Source: Methanosarcinales archaeon
GTDB lineage: Archaea; Halobacteriota; Methanosarcinia; Methanosarcinales; Methanosarcinaceae
DNA length: 33,049 nucleotides
Assembly (NCBI GenBank): GCA_031260345.1
Contig: JAIRKA010000109.1
Location: forward strand, 1 to 33,049
Direction of reading: 5' to 3'
This document shows, piece after piece, positions 24,447-32,040 of the stretch (its first letter is position 1; each line of letters opens with the position of its first letter). The notes beneath the pieces were generated by a model. That model was given only the letters and a program-made list of their open reading frames with translations, ran no database searches and was not told where the DNA came from. A program made the translations under genes and the position numbers.

Positions 24447-24647
24447 TTAACTGCTTCCTTTTGCATACAAAAGACCGACGGCACCAACAACGAAAACAGC
24501 AAGACCTGCGATCATTGTAATAACTTCTCGACCGAGAATAAAGTTAAAGGACACAATCCTAAAATAAGCCACGGCACCGAGAAGTAATAAAATAATGCCA
24601 ATCACAGCTACAATTGCAGCAACGGTAGTAATTCCATTTGATTCCAT
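24447..24647 (-). CDS. Small two-helix membrane protein (66 aa)
   Basis: The track starts at 24776, but ATG 24647 is preceded at 9 nt by a perfect GGAGGT, so the real protein is MESNGITTVAAIV... of 66 residues. It has two hydrophobic segments (about 6-29 and 42-61) joined by a short loop (FNFILGREV) and ends KGSS. It resembles in size and layout the divergent 75-aa gene on the other side of the 206-bp gap, so the two may be paralogous small membrane proteins. Function unknown. The leader contains ACAGGA-N4-TCCTGT immediately before the GGAGGT site, a possible operator or translational hairpin. Confidence 0.75.
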   Translation of the reverse strand: MESNGITTVAAIVAVIGIILLLLGAVAYFRIVSFNFILGREVITMIAGLAVFVVGAVGLLYAKGSS

Positions 24648-24661
24648 AATATATTTACCTC

Positions 24662-24677
24662 CACAGGATATTTCCTG
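24662..24677 (-). promoter_or_regulatory. Inverted repeat next to the GGAGGT ribosome site
   Basis: ACAGGA-AATA-TCCTGT (minus strand) directly precedes the GGAGGT of the 66-aa membrane protein gene; as RNA it would form a 6-bp hairpin abutting the ribosome site. Confidence 0.4.
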
Positions 24678-24853
24678 TAATATATTAATATTTTTATAAT
24701 TATATAAGCTTAATTGTGGAAAATGCAAATAAATTAAGAATTCTGCATACTTAAGCAGCGTTAGATTAAATATCATTAAAAACCATTCAGAAAAAACAGA
24801 TTTAAATATCTGATAATAAGATTCAACTTACCTAATAAAAGAGAGGTTATGAT

Positions 24854-25081
24854 ATGGCAGAACTTAATAAAGGACTCATTATACTTTTTGAAATAATTAC
24901 TGCGGTTGGCGCAATTCTTTTCATGCTCGGCCTTTTAGCAGAACTGACAAGCTGGGCAATTCCGGTTTCATCAAAGCTCGGCATTCTCCTCGGCAGCGCT
25001 CTTATTTTAATCGGCGGATTCGGATTGGCCTTTTACATTTCATACGCTTCAAAAGCGACGAAAGCGGCAGCAAAAAACTGA
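24854..25081 (+). CDS. Small two-helix membrane protein (75 aa)
   Basis: 75 residues with GAGAGGT 6 nt before ATG 24854. Two membrane segments (about 8-30 and 42-64): LIILFEIITAVGAILFMLGLLAEL and LGILLGSALILIGGFGLAFYIS, then a basic, Ala-rich tail (KATKAAAKN) expected in the cytosol. No known family recognised. It is divergent from the 66-aa membrane protein and followed by its own terminator. The tidy ribosome site, codon use and terminator make it a real gene. Confidence 0.75.
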   Translation: MAELNKGLIILFEIITAVGAILFMLGLLAELTSWAIPVSSKLGILLGSALILIGGFGLAFYISYASKATKAAAKN

Positions 25082-25124
25082 CTGCTTAAATTAAAGTAAA
25101 ATCAAAATATTCAAAAAATAAAAA

Positions 25125-25158
25125 CAGGGAGCTGCTCCCTGGAAACATTTCTTTTTTA
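25125..25158 (+). terminator. Intrinsic terminator of the 75-aa membrane protein gene
   Basis: CAGGGAG-CTG-CTCCCTG hairpin followed by CATTTCTTTTTT. Confidence 0.8.
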
Positions 25159-25183
25159 AAGTAATTTTTAAAAAAAATAAGAG

Positions 25184-25256
25184 GGCCGGGACCGAGAATC
25201 GAACTCGGGTCAAAGCCTCCACAGGGCTTCAGGATAACCTTTACCCCACCCCGGCC
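25184..25256 (-). tRNA. tRNA-His (anticodon GTG)
   Basis: On the minus strand: encoded G-1, acceptor GCCGGGG/TCCCGGC, anticodon stem AAGCC/GGCTT with loop CTGTGGA (anticodon GTG), T arm CCGAG-TTCGATT-CTCGG, discriminator C pairing with G-1, as required for histidine identity. No intron and CCA not fully encoded. Confidence 0.95.
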
Positions 25257-25410
25257 ACATTGTATTATTGATTTGTTTTTAACATCGGGAAGATGAATAA
25301 AACGCTTTTTAGGAAAAGCACTCCATAAAACATTTTTTTTGATATAAATCTTTCGAACAGCGAAAAAACGAATTTATGAAATTTTCGAATGTCAAAAGAA
25401 AAAATGAGAA

Positions 25411-25465
25411 GAAAAACCTCTTGGAGCTTCGCTCCAAGTTTGCACTCTTATCGGCATCGGTCAAA
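25411..25465 (-). terminator. Terminator hairpin 3' of the 67-aa gene, copy B of the dispersed repeat
   Basis: Minus strand: TTTTGACCGATGCCG..., then CTTGGAG-CGAAG-CTCCAAG, then AGGTTTTTCTTC. It shares its overall order and many bases with copy A after hisI (3598-3650); the stem bases differ in a compensated way (CTCGGAG/CTCCGAG versus CTTGGAG/CTCCAAG). Confidence 0.65.
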
Positions 25466-25483
25466 ACTTTAACGATTGGCCGC

Positions 25484-25687
25484 TCATTCTTCATCGGTCA
25501 TAGCGTTGTCGCCGTACATTCTCATTCTCTCAAACGTTAAAATTTTGCGGACGACAAGCTTTCTTTTACCGCACCAGCCTGCTTCGGGATAATTTTCGCT
25601 GACAAAAGCAGCCAGATCATCATCCGACATTTTTTCCATTTTATCTTGAAGTTTAAGCAAATGCATTGCATCATTATCCATAACCAT
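25484..25687 (-). CDS. Small hypothetical protein (67 aa)
   Basis: 67 residues from ATG 25687 with GGGGGA 6 nt upstream. It is soluble, acidic at the N-terminus (MVMDNDAMHLLKLQDKMEKMSDDDLAAFVSENYP) and basic after (CGKRKLVVRKILTFERMRM), probably two helices. One Cys; no recognised motif. The ribosome site and a following hairpin terminator support a genuine gene. It lies between tRNA-His and the FTR gene, all on the minus strand, but with 152 bp to FTR it may be transcribed separately. I cannot assign a function. Confidence 0.65.
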   Translation of the reverse strand: MVMDNDAMHLLKLQDKMEKMSDDDLAAFVSENYPEAGWCGKRKLVVRKILTFERMRMYGDNAMTDEE

Positions 25688-25839
25688 AACTGATCCCCCG
25701 TTAATAAACGTTAAAAATTGAAATTGAATATGAAAAATATCAAAAATTAAGTACGGCTAATAGGCTGAGAATTATTTAAAACCTTGCAAATCAAAAGAAA
25801 AATTAAGGAAAAACAAATAAGAAGGAGTCGGAAAAGGAC

Positions 25840-26124
25840 TCACCCTTCTTCGGCTTTAAAGAATAAAGCGCAGTGGCACATGCCGTCCCGTTCAATCTCC
25901 TCTTCATGATAAATACAGGGGCAGATAATGTTGCGATCGACCTTCTTGTCCCCAAAAACAATGCGGCACGGACAGTATTGGGCGCCGTATTGTTCGCGGC
26001 GCTTTGCAAGCCCTTCGTACACCAAATCCAACTCTTCAGGATTCGGGTTCAAACGATAGCCTTTTTTTTTGGCATACTTCTCGGCATACGCTTGAACTTT
26101 GTTTTTTGTTTCTTCAAATGTCAT
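25840..26124 (-). CDS. Ferredoxin:thioredoxin reductase catalytic (beta) subunit-type protein
   Basis: 94 residues from ATG 26124, chosen over GTG 26133 because GGTGG lies 5 nt before it. Three CxC motifs, CPC...CPC...CHC (about residues 51, 68 and 83), provide the 4Fe-4S ligands and the redox-active disulfide of the FTR catalytic chain. The N-terminal helix EETKNKVQAYAEKYAKKKGYRLNPN is also typical. FTR passes electrons from ferredoxin to thioredoxin-like proteins; methanogens carry versions without the plant-type variable subunit. No thioredoxin or ferredoxin gene is adjacent. It is a cytosolic redox-control protein, divergent from DUF1638. Confidence 0.9.
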   Translation of the reverse strand: MTFEETKNKVQAYAEKYAKKKGYRLNPNPEELDLVYEGLAKRREQYGAQYCPCRIVFGDKKVDRNIICPCIYHEEEIERDGMCHCALFFKAEEG

Positions 26125-26308
26125 TTCAACCACCGACTTAAACTCACTTTTCGAAATTTATTTTTTGTTATAATTTAAACCAATTTAAATCAATCACTAA
26201 TCAAATTAGAGAAGCCTGATTAATAAATTTTGGGTCACGATAAGAATGAGCATATTTTTTATTGTTAAAGCCTACAAGTGAATATCAAAACAAAGGGATG
26301 GAAAAAAT

Positions 26309-27100
26309 ATGGCAACAACTGCAATTGTCTCCTGTCGGATTTTTGAAGATGAATTAACACATTTAATGAAAAAGGAACAGGAAAAGAAAACACGCTTGTT
26401 TTTGATTGAAACGGAATTTATTGAATCTATTGAAAGAAAATTCAACGATGAAAGCATCGTTTATGAAAAAATTCAGAGCGATCAAGTCGAAGAGAAAGTC
26501 AGTGAGCCCACAGACGCTCAAAATACGATTATTCTTCGACTGATTGAGTTTTCAATGGAAGCGCGTCCTGCAGAGATTAAAAACGCCGTTTACGAAAGAA
26601 TTAAACCGATTCAAAATGTTGCCGACGGCATTCTGGTCTTTTACGGCCTTTGCGGCAACGTTCTCGGAAGCATTGAAGGTGACCTCAGCCTCCCTGATTG
26701 TCCGGTTCGTATCCTGCGCGATGAAGAGGGGAATGTAGGAGATGACTGCATTTGCATATCTCTTGGAAGCCGAAAGAAATATTTGCACATTCTCAAAACT
26801 GACGGGCGTGAAGGAACCTATTTTCTGACGCCGATGCAGGCAGCGTATTGGAGAGAAATCGCCTACGCCAGTATGCTTACGCCCGATCCGAATGACGATG
26901 AAATGTTGAAAATGGTTTTTGAATATTCCGGCTACAAAAATGTCGGAAAAATAAAAACAGGGCTTCAATATGAAAAAGAATTTGATGAAATCGTTGACGA
27001 TTTTTCAAAAAGATTCAATTTAAAAATCATTGAATATGAAGGAACGTCTTCAATGATTGAACAATCGTTTGAAAAATTTTTGAAAGAGTTGGATGCGTAA
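26309..27100 (+). CDS. DUF1638 family protein
   Basis: 263 residues; AAGGGATGG precedes ATG 26309. It opens TTAIVSCRIFEDELTHLM and contains VADGILVFYGLCGNVLGSIEG, PVRILRDEEGNVGDDCICISLGSR and GTYFLTPMQAAYWREI, which match DUF1638. These proteins are common in methylotrophic methanogens and in anaerobes, often near corrinoid methyltransferase or one-carbon genes. The conserved Cys/His/Asp residues (SCRIFED, LCGN, DCICI) suggest a metal or corrinoid-linked site, but activity is not known. Soluble, with no signal peptide. It stands alone here, convergent with the PKD protein. Confidence 0.78.
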   Translation: MATTAIVSCRIFEDELTHLMKKEQEKKTRLFLIETEFIESIERKFNDESIVYEKIQSDQVEEKVSEPTDAQNTIILRLIEFSMEARPAEIKNAVYERIKPIQNVADGILVFYGLCGNVLGSIEGDLSLPDCPVRILRDEEGNVGDDCICISLGSRKKYLHILKTDGREGTYFLTPMQAAYWREIAYASMLTPDPNDDEMLKMVFEYSGYKNVGKIKTGLQYEKEFDEIVDDFSKRFNLKIIEYEGTSSMIEQSFEKFLKELDA

Positions 27101-27223
27101 TCAGAGGCATCAATTTCAAAAAAGATTCCGAAAAACGAGTACACTCGATTATTAAAAACAAAAATAAACATGCGATTAAAGCATAATTGAAAAAAAGAAA
27201 ACGAAAAGAAAAAAGAATAAACG

Positions 27224-27242
27224 GAAAGGGAGTGACCCTTTC
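27224..27242 (-). terminator. Intrinsic terminator of the PKD protein gene
   Basis: GAAAGGG-TCACT-CCCTTTC on the minus strand followed by a long T-rich tract (TTTATTCTTTTTTC). Confidence 0.8.
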
Positions 27243-27268
27243 ACAATTTATTCATGATCTTTGTTATT

Positions 27269-29068
27269 TTATTTGTTTGACCTTCTTCTGGAATACGCGC
27301 CGAGGCCGACAAGACCGAGGAGGGCCGCAATTGCAAGCAACATGCCGAAGCCCGGAATCACGAACTGCGGAGAGTCGTCAGATCCATTGCCTGATTGGTT
27401 GCTGTCATTTCCTGCGGGGGGTTCCGGCGGTATAGGAGGTACAGCGGTTTGTTGGTCTTCAGTCCAGATTTCCTGACCGTTTCCGAGTCTCTGAAGCTGA
27501 GATTCACCGTATGCGTTCTTAACCGTCAATGTGACGTTGTAGTGACCGGATCTCTGGTAGACATGTCTCGGGTTCTGCACGGTAGAGGTTTGGCCGTCAC
27601 CGAAGTCCCAGTGCCAGGAAGTCGGGTTGCCTGCTGAAAGGTCAGTGAACTGAACAGGGTGCGGTGCGACACCTGAGAGGACGTCAGCGCTGAAGTTGGC
27701 GCGCGGAGCGGTTCCGACTGTGATGTAGCGTTCCTTCGTTGCCGTGTTGTTGCCGAATTCATTTGTAACAGTTAACCTGACGGTGTAAGTACCTGCGGCA
27801 GTGTATGTGTGGTTGGGGTTTCTCTCAGTAGAAGTTCTGTTGTCGCCAAAGTCCCATCTGTACGTCAAGTTCTGACCCTGTGATCTGTCAGTAAACGAGA
27901 CATTCAGCGGGGAAACACCGCTTGTCGGTGTACCTGTGAAGTCCGCGACAGGAACTGCGCCGACACTGACGAAACCGGTCTTAAGGATAGAGTCCGTTGC
28001 GCCGCAGGGGTTCGTAACGGTCAAAGCGACTGTGTACGTTCCCGTTCTGTTGTAAACTTTGACAGGGTTTCTTTCAGTAGAAGTCGTACCGTCACCGAAG
28101 TTCCAAAGGTAACCGGAACCTGCGCCGGCTCCGACAGTCGCATCCGTAAAGTTGACTCTTAACGGAGCACTTCCCTGGTTGTTGGCTGCAGTAAAGTCTG
28201 CTTTAAGCGTGTCTGTGATTGACACGTTTCTCAAAGTGTAGTTGAATGTGCCGAAGTTATTGGACGCGGACATTGTCACGTTGTAAGTGCCTGCCGCGGC
28301 ATAGGTATGCGTCGGGTTTCTTTCGGTAGAAGTTCTGTTGTCGCCAAAGTCCCATCTGAAGGTGGTTCCTTCGGTAACATTTCCGTGTGTGGTAAAGACA
28401 ACCTGTTTAGAGTTGACCGTTCCGTTTGCAGTGAAGAAGACGTAAGGTGCCGTGCCGACATTGATGAAGGCTCTGGATGTCTTTGTGTCATTGCTGAATT
28501 CGTTTGAAACAGTTAAAGAAACATTGTAGGTTCCTGTCTGGTTGTAAACCTTCGTCGGGTTTCTTTCAGTGGAGGTTGTTCCGTCACCGAAATCCCAAAG
28601 GTATCTGGTCGGGTTTCCGCTGGAATTGTCCGTAAATCTGACAGAAAGCGGAGCCTGGCCTGCCGTGGTGTTTGCCGTGAAATCAGCAACAACGCCGCCG
28701 CCGACAAAGATGTAATTTGTCTTAGTCTCGGTTCTGTTTCCGAATGAGTTGGTAATTGTCAAAGAAACGGTGTAGTTTCCTTCTCTGGTGTAAGTGTGCG
28801 ATACATTGCCAACCCGATTGGAGGTTGTACCGTCACCGAAGTTCCAGAGATAGGTAAACTGCGCATCTGCGCCTCTGTAAGACAAGTCAGTGAACTGAAC
28901 GGTTAACGGTGCGACACCGCGGACGGGCTGGCCGGAGAAGTCCGGAGCGGGAAGCGCGCCCACATTAATATAACCGTCGTCAGCTAACGCCATCGATGTT
29001 AAGGAAAAAAGAAGACAAAGAGCAAAAATGCCCATTGCTGCTTTTTTCATATATTGCTTGGTTTTCAT
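27269..29068 (-). CDS. Six-PKD-domain surface protein with PGF-CTERM anchor
   Basis: 599 residues from ATG 29068; the track uses an upstream TTG, but GGAG sits 8 nt before this ATG. Signal peptide: MKTKQYMKKAAMGIFALCLLFSLTSMALA. Six PKD domains of about 80 residues follow, each with W[D/N]FGD[G/N]xTS and a [T/K/R]xY ending, rich in Asn-X-Thr sequons. After the sixth come a Pro/Gly/Asn/Ser stalk (about 525-565) and PGFGMLLAIAALLGLVGLGA-RRR, a PGF-CTERM signal cut and lipid-linked by archaeosortase A. It is therefore an S-layer-associated or adhesive surface protein; PKD domains mediate protein or sugar binding in archaeal envelopes. No enzymatic domain is present. It is a single-gene unit with its own terminator. 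Confidence 0.92.
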   Translation of the reverse strand: MKTKQYMKKAAMGIFALCLLFSLTSMALADDGYINVGALPAPDFSGQPVRGVAPLTVQFTDLSYRGADAQFTYLWNFGDGTTSNRVGNVSHTYTREGNYTVSLTITNSFGNRTETKTNYIFVGGGVVADFTANTTAGQAPLSVRFTDNSSGNPTRYLWDFGDGTTSTERNPTKVYNQTGTYNVSLTVSNEFSNDTKTSRAFINVGTAPYVFFTANGTVNSKQVVFTTHGNVTEGTTFRWDFGDNRTSTERNPTHTYAAAGTYNVTMSASNNFGTFNYTLRNVSITDTLKADFTAANNQGSAPLRVNFTDATVGAGAGSGYLWNFGDGTTSTERNPVKVYNRTGTYTVALTVTNPCGATDSILKTGFVSVGAVPVADFTGTPTSGVSPLNVSFTDRSQGQNLTYRWDFGDNRTSTERNPNHTYTAAGTYTVRLTVTNEFGNNTATKERYITVGTAPRANFSADVLSGVAPHPVQFTDLSAGNPTSWHWDFGDGQTSTVQNPRHVYQRSGHYNVTLTVKNAYGESQLQRLGNGQEIWTEDQQTAVPPIPPEPPAGNDSNQSGNGSDDSPQFVIPGFGMLLAIAALLGLVGLGAYSRRRSNK

Positions 29069-29731
29069 ATGCAAAACTCCATTTGTTTAAAGTGAAAATC
29101 ATGGTTAAGTGAACCATTTTTGCAGATTCGTGTAGAACTGAACAATGATAACAATAATAACAACAGTCAACACTGCAAAATGTCAGAATGCCCGACATTT
29201 GTTTTGAGAACGCTGTTAATTATCTGTGAACTTCCGGAATCTGAATTTGAAATGGACATAAATTATCAATGCCCGGCTTCAAATAGATTTCTGAGGTAAA
29301 ATAGAAAGGGAGAGTATAAATAGATTTTCATGAGCAAGGTGTAATTTATGACATGGAGATAACAAAATAAACAAAATATCAGGTAATATTTGAAATAATA
29401 ATGTTTAAAAACGCAAACCTAAAATTTCCCTTTGGTTTTTAAAATACACATTCTTATTATATAATTATTCGCATTCAAAAAGAGAAACCAAAATATTTTC
29501 AGTTTGAATTTGAAATAATTTTCAAGTCGGGATTTGAAATAATTTTTCATAGATCGGGCTTGAAAATATGATCTTTTAAGAAAAACAACTGAAAATTCAG
29601 TAATATTATTTAATTCATCAATCATTGGGCAATGTTTTTTAATATTGATTTTATTTTGTAGTTTGTACTTTTTTATTTAAAATCTAAAAAATCAAAAATT
29701 TAAATTTATTTAAATTGCAAGGAAATTTAAA
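29069..29731. other. 663-bp AT-rich divergent intergenic region
   Basis: Holds the promoters of the PKD gene (left) and gatE (right). The middle contains repeated TTTGAAATAATT (29509-29520 and 29533-29544, with a related TTTGAAATAAT at 29389) and AGGTAATATTTG (29381), the same 12-mer seen before DUF2162 at 14850. The minus ORF 29419-29625 is low-complexity and unsupported. Confidence 0.55.
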
Positions 29732-31648
29732 ATGAGTCATGAAGCTAAAACTATCCCTGACTACGATTATGAAGCGCTCGGCTTGATGGTCGGCCTTGAA
29801 ATTCACCAGCAGGTGGACTCGCCGACAAAACTTCACTGCCGCTGCCCGAACATCTACAGGGAGCCGGAAGAATCGACGCATGAAATCAGAAGATACTTGC
29901 GCCCCAAAGCCAACAATTTAGGCATGATGGACCGCGCCGTTGTTGAACAGACACAGGCGAACCGCCAAAGCCGGTACATGGTTTTTGATACGACTTGTTT
30001 GGGAGAGTTGGATGAAGCCGGTCCCGCGCCTGTGAACCCGGAAGCATTGAAAACAACGCTCGAAGTTTCCAAACTGTTGCACATGGTTCCTGTTGACCGC
30101 GCTCACACAATGAGAAAAATAATCGCTGACGGATCCAGCCCCGGCGGCTTTCAGAGAACGACATTTATCGCCGGAAACGGCCGGATTGAAACGAAGTCCG
30201 GGGTGTGCCGCATTGCCAGCTTGTGCTTAGAAGAAGAATCCGCGCCGAGAATGGAAGAATCAGAAGGATATATCGTCTTTTCTCTTGACCGACTTGGAAT
30301 TCCGTTGATTGAAATCGCAACCGAACCGGATATCAGAACGCCGGAACAGACTTTTGAAGTTGCCGCTTATCTCGGCATGGCGCTTCGCTCCACCCTCGGC
30401 GTTAAAAGAGGGATTGGAACAATCCGTCAGGATGTCAACGTTTCAATCAAAAACGGAACGCGTGTTGAAATGAAAGGTGTCCAGGCTTTGTCCATGATTG
30501 GCGAAATCGTCAAGCGAGAGATATTCAGACAGCTTGCGCTCATTGAGATTAAAGATGAACTGAACGCAAAAGGCGCGTCTGTCGATACAACGCTCTATGA
30601 TGTGACGGACGTGTTTGCGGAAACGAAATCTAAAGTGATTTTGAACAGCGCCAAAGACAGAAAGATTGTGGCCATTCGCCTGAAAGGATTTAACGGCTTC
30701 ATCGGAAGAGAAGTTCAGCCAGGCAGAAGGCTCGGAACGGAATTGTCTGAGAAAGCCAAAGCTGTCGGCGTTTCCGGATTGTTTCACACGGACGAGCTGC
30801 CGAATTATGGCATTACCGCTGAAGAGACGGAAGCGCTCAGAAGGGCTGTCGGCGCCGAACCGGACGATGCCGTCATCATGATTTCCGGCCGCACTGAAAT
30901 CGTCAATCGCGCAATGGAATCAGTTGTTCAGCGCGCGGAACAAGTCCTCGTTGAAATTCCGCAGGAAACGCGCCATGCGCTTCCCGACGGCAATAATTCA
31001 TATTTGAGGCCGCTTCCGGGAGCGGCCAGAATGTATCCGGAAACAGATCTTCCGACATTTACAATCAGCCGTCGGGAATACCTCGATTTAGCGGCGCCCG
31101 AACTTTTGATTGAAAAAGCGGAGCGCTACATGAAAGAATACGGCATTAACGAAGAATTTGCCGATGCGATCGCGTTTTCCAAATACATGCAGCTTTTTGA
31201 AAAGCTCGCCGAGAAATACAAAGGAAACGAAGCGGCAACGCCGACTTTGCTTGTCAGAACATTTACAGGCGTTTTGCCCGAATTGAAAAGAGAAGGGCTG
31301 GACGTTGATTCAATTACCGACTCGAAATTCGAAGAAATGTTTGATTTGATTGCAGGCGGAACGCTTCCGAAAGATGCCTCCCGCAATATTTTAGTGATGG
31401 TCTGCAATGACTCGGGCTGCATTATTGTCGAAGCCGCTGAGAAACTCGGCATCGGTGCCGTTGATCGGAAAGAAATCGAAGAGTATATGGACACCATTGT
31501 CGCTGAGAGAAAAGATTTCATTGCCGAAAAAGGTCCCGCAGCCGTCGGTCCGCTGATGGGAATCGTGATGGAAAAATACCGCGGCAAGATTGAAGGCAAA
31601 GAAGTCAGCGCAATGTTAAAAGATAAGATTGACAAGATGGCGAAGTGA
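29732..31648 (+). CDS. gatE: Glu-tRNA(Gln) amidotransferase subunit E
   Basis: 638 residues, the usual GatE length. The N-terminal GatB/E cradle domain has LGLMVGLEIHQQVDSPTKLHCRCPN, ADGSSPGGFQRTTFIA and RLGIPLIEIATEPDIRTPEQ. The archaeal AspRS-like insertion (about 270-410) is present, and the helical YqeY-like tail that holds tRNA ends the protein (VVGPLMGIVMEKYRGKIEGKEVSAMLKDKI-type sequence). With GatD (an asparaginase-like subunit) it converts Glu-tRNA(Gln) to Gln-tRNA(Gln) in the cytosol; archaea lack GlnRS. gatD is not in this window, so the pair is either split or on the far side. AAGGAAA precedes ATG 29732. Confidence 0.95.
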   Translation: MSHEAKTIPDYDYEALGLMVGLEIHQQVDSPTKLHCRCPNIYREPEESTHEIRRYLRPKANNLGMMDRAVVEQTQANRQSRYMVFDTTCLGELDEAGPAPVNPEALKTTLEVSKLLHMVPVDRAHTMRKIIADGSSPGGFQRTTFIAGNGRIETKSGVCRIASLCLEEESAPRMEESEGYIVFSLDRLGIPLIEIATEPDIRTPEQTFEVAAYLGMALRSTLGVKRGIGTIRQDVNVSIKNGTRVEMKGVQALSMIGEIVKREIFRQLALIEIKDELNAKGASVDTTLYDVTDVFAETKSKVILNSAKDRKIVAIRLKGFNGFIGREVQPGRRLGTELSEKAKAVGVSGLFHTDELPNYGITAEETEALRRAVGAEPDDAVIMISGRTEIVNRAMESVVQRAEQVLVEIPQETRHALPDGNNSYLRPLPGAARMYPETDLPTFTISRREYLDLAAPELLIEKAERYMKEYGINEEFADAIAFSKYMQLFEKLAEKYKGNEAATPTLLVRTFTGVLPELKREGLDVDSITDSKFEEMFDLIAGGTLPKDASRNILVMVCNDSGCIIVEAAEKLGIGAVDRKEIEEYMDTIVAERKDFIAEKGPAAVGPLMGIVMEKYRGKIEGKEVSAMLKDKIDKMAK

Positions 31649-31747
31649 TGAAAAACATTTTGAAATCTTACTTTTTTAATTTAAAAATCGGAAGTGATGA
31701 TTTAGGGTTTTTTTGAAAAACGGGACGATAAATTAGGATTAAATATT

Positions 31748-31797
31748 GAAAAACGGAGCAGTTCGCGCGCGACGACAACCTCCAAAGACCGCGAAGC
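31748..31797 (-). repeat. Dispersed GC-rich repeat, copy 2
   Basis: Reverse complement reads TTCGCGGTCTTTGGAGG, then TTGTCGTCGCGCGCG, then CTGCTCC and a T-rich tail. It aligns to 8746-8793. A shorter, weaker relative with the CGCGCGCG core occurs at about 22573-22610. Confidence 0.5.
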
Positions 31798-31960
31798 GAT
31801 TTTTCAGCAAAGAGTGCTCCCAAGTGCAAACAGGCGAAGCCGAACAATTCTTCGCTCAGCGTTTTGAAAAAAGCGATCACAAATGCCGAATATGAGGTTT
31901 AACTGCTATTCCGTCTAGGTTTTTCATTTTTGGATTCATCGACATATACAGGCTAAAAAT

Positions 31961-31980
31961 TTTATAAATATAAATATATA
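31961..31980 (+). promoter_or_regulatory. TATA element of the GLUG-repeat protein gene
   Basis: TTTATAAATATAAATATATA, about 60-80 bp upstream of ATG 32041; transcription from here would include the leader hairpin and both GGAGG sites. Confidence 0.5.
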
Positions 31981-31983
31981 TTA

Positions 31984-32033
31984 GATGCTATATTTATTTT
32001 AGCATCCGACTTTTTGGAGGATAAACTCGGAGG
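31984..32033 (+). promoter_or_regulatory. Leader hairpin and duplicated ribosome binding site
   Basis: GATGCTA-N9-TAGCATC (31984-32006) forms a 7-bp hairpin in the leader. It is followed by two GGAGGATAAA repeats (GGAGG at 32016-32020 and 32029-32033); the second is 7 nt from the ATG. Confidence 0.55.
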
Positions 32034-32040
32034 ATAAAAT

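Larger units (their letters stand above)
31649..32040. other. Intergenic region with a GC-rich repeat and the adhesin leader
   Basis: 392 bp. A T-rich gatE 3' end is followed by the GC-rich dispersed repeat copy 2 (31748-31797), then an AT-rich promoter (TTTATAAATATAAATATATA at 31961), a leader hairpin (31984-32006) and a doubled ribosome site. The minus ORF 31668-31880 runs through the repeat and has no independent support. Confidence 0.6.

Noticed and set aside
29419-29625. 68-aa minus-strand ORF in the PKD-gatE gap
   Set aside because: Low-complexity Phe/Lys/Asn/Ile composition from AT-rich repeats (TTTGAAATAATT); no ribosome site.
31668-31880. 70-aa minus-strand ORF after gatE
   Set aside because: It runs through the GC-rich dispersed repeat, lacks a ribosome site, and has no domain-like sequence; the repeat explains the open frame.
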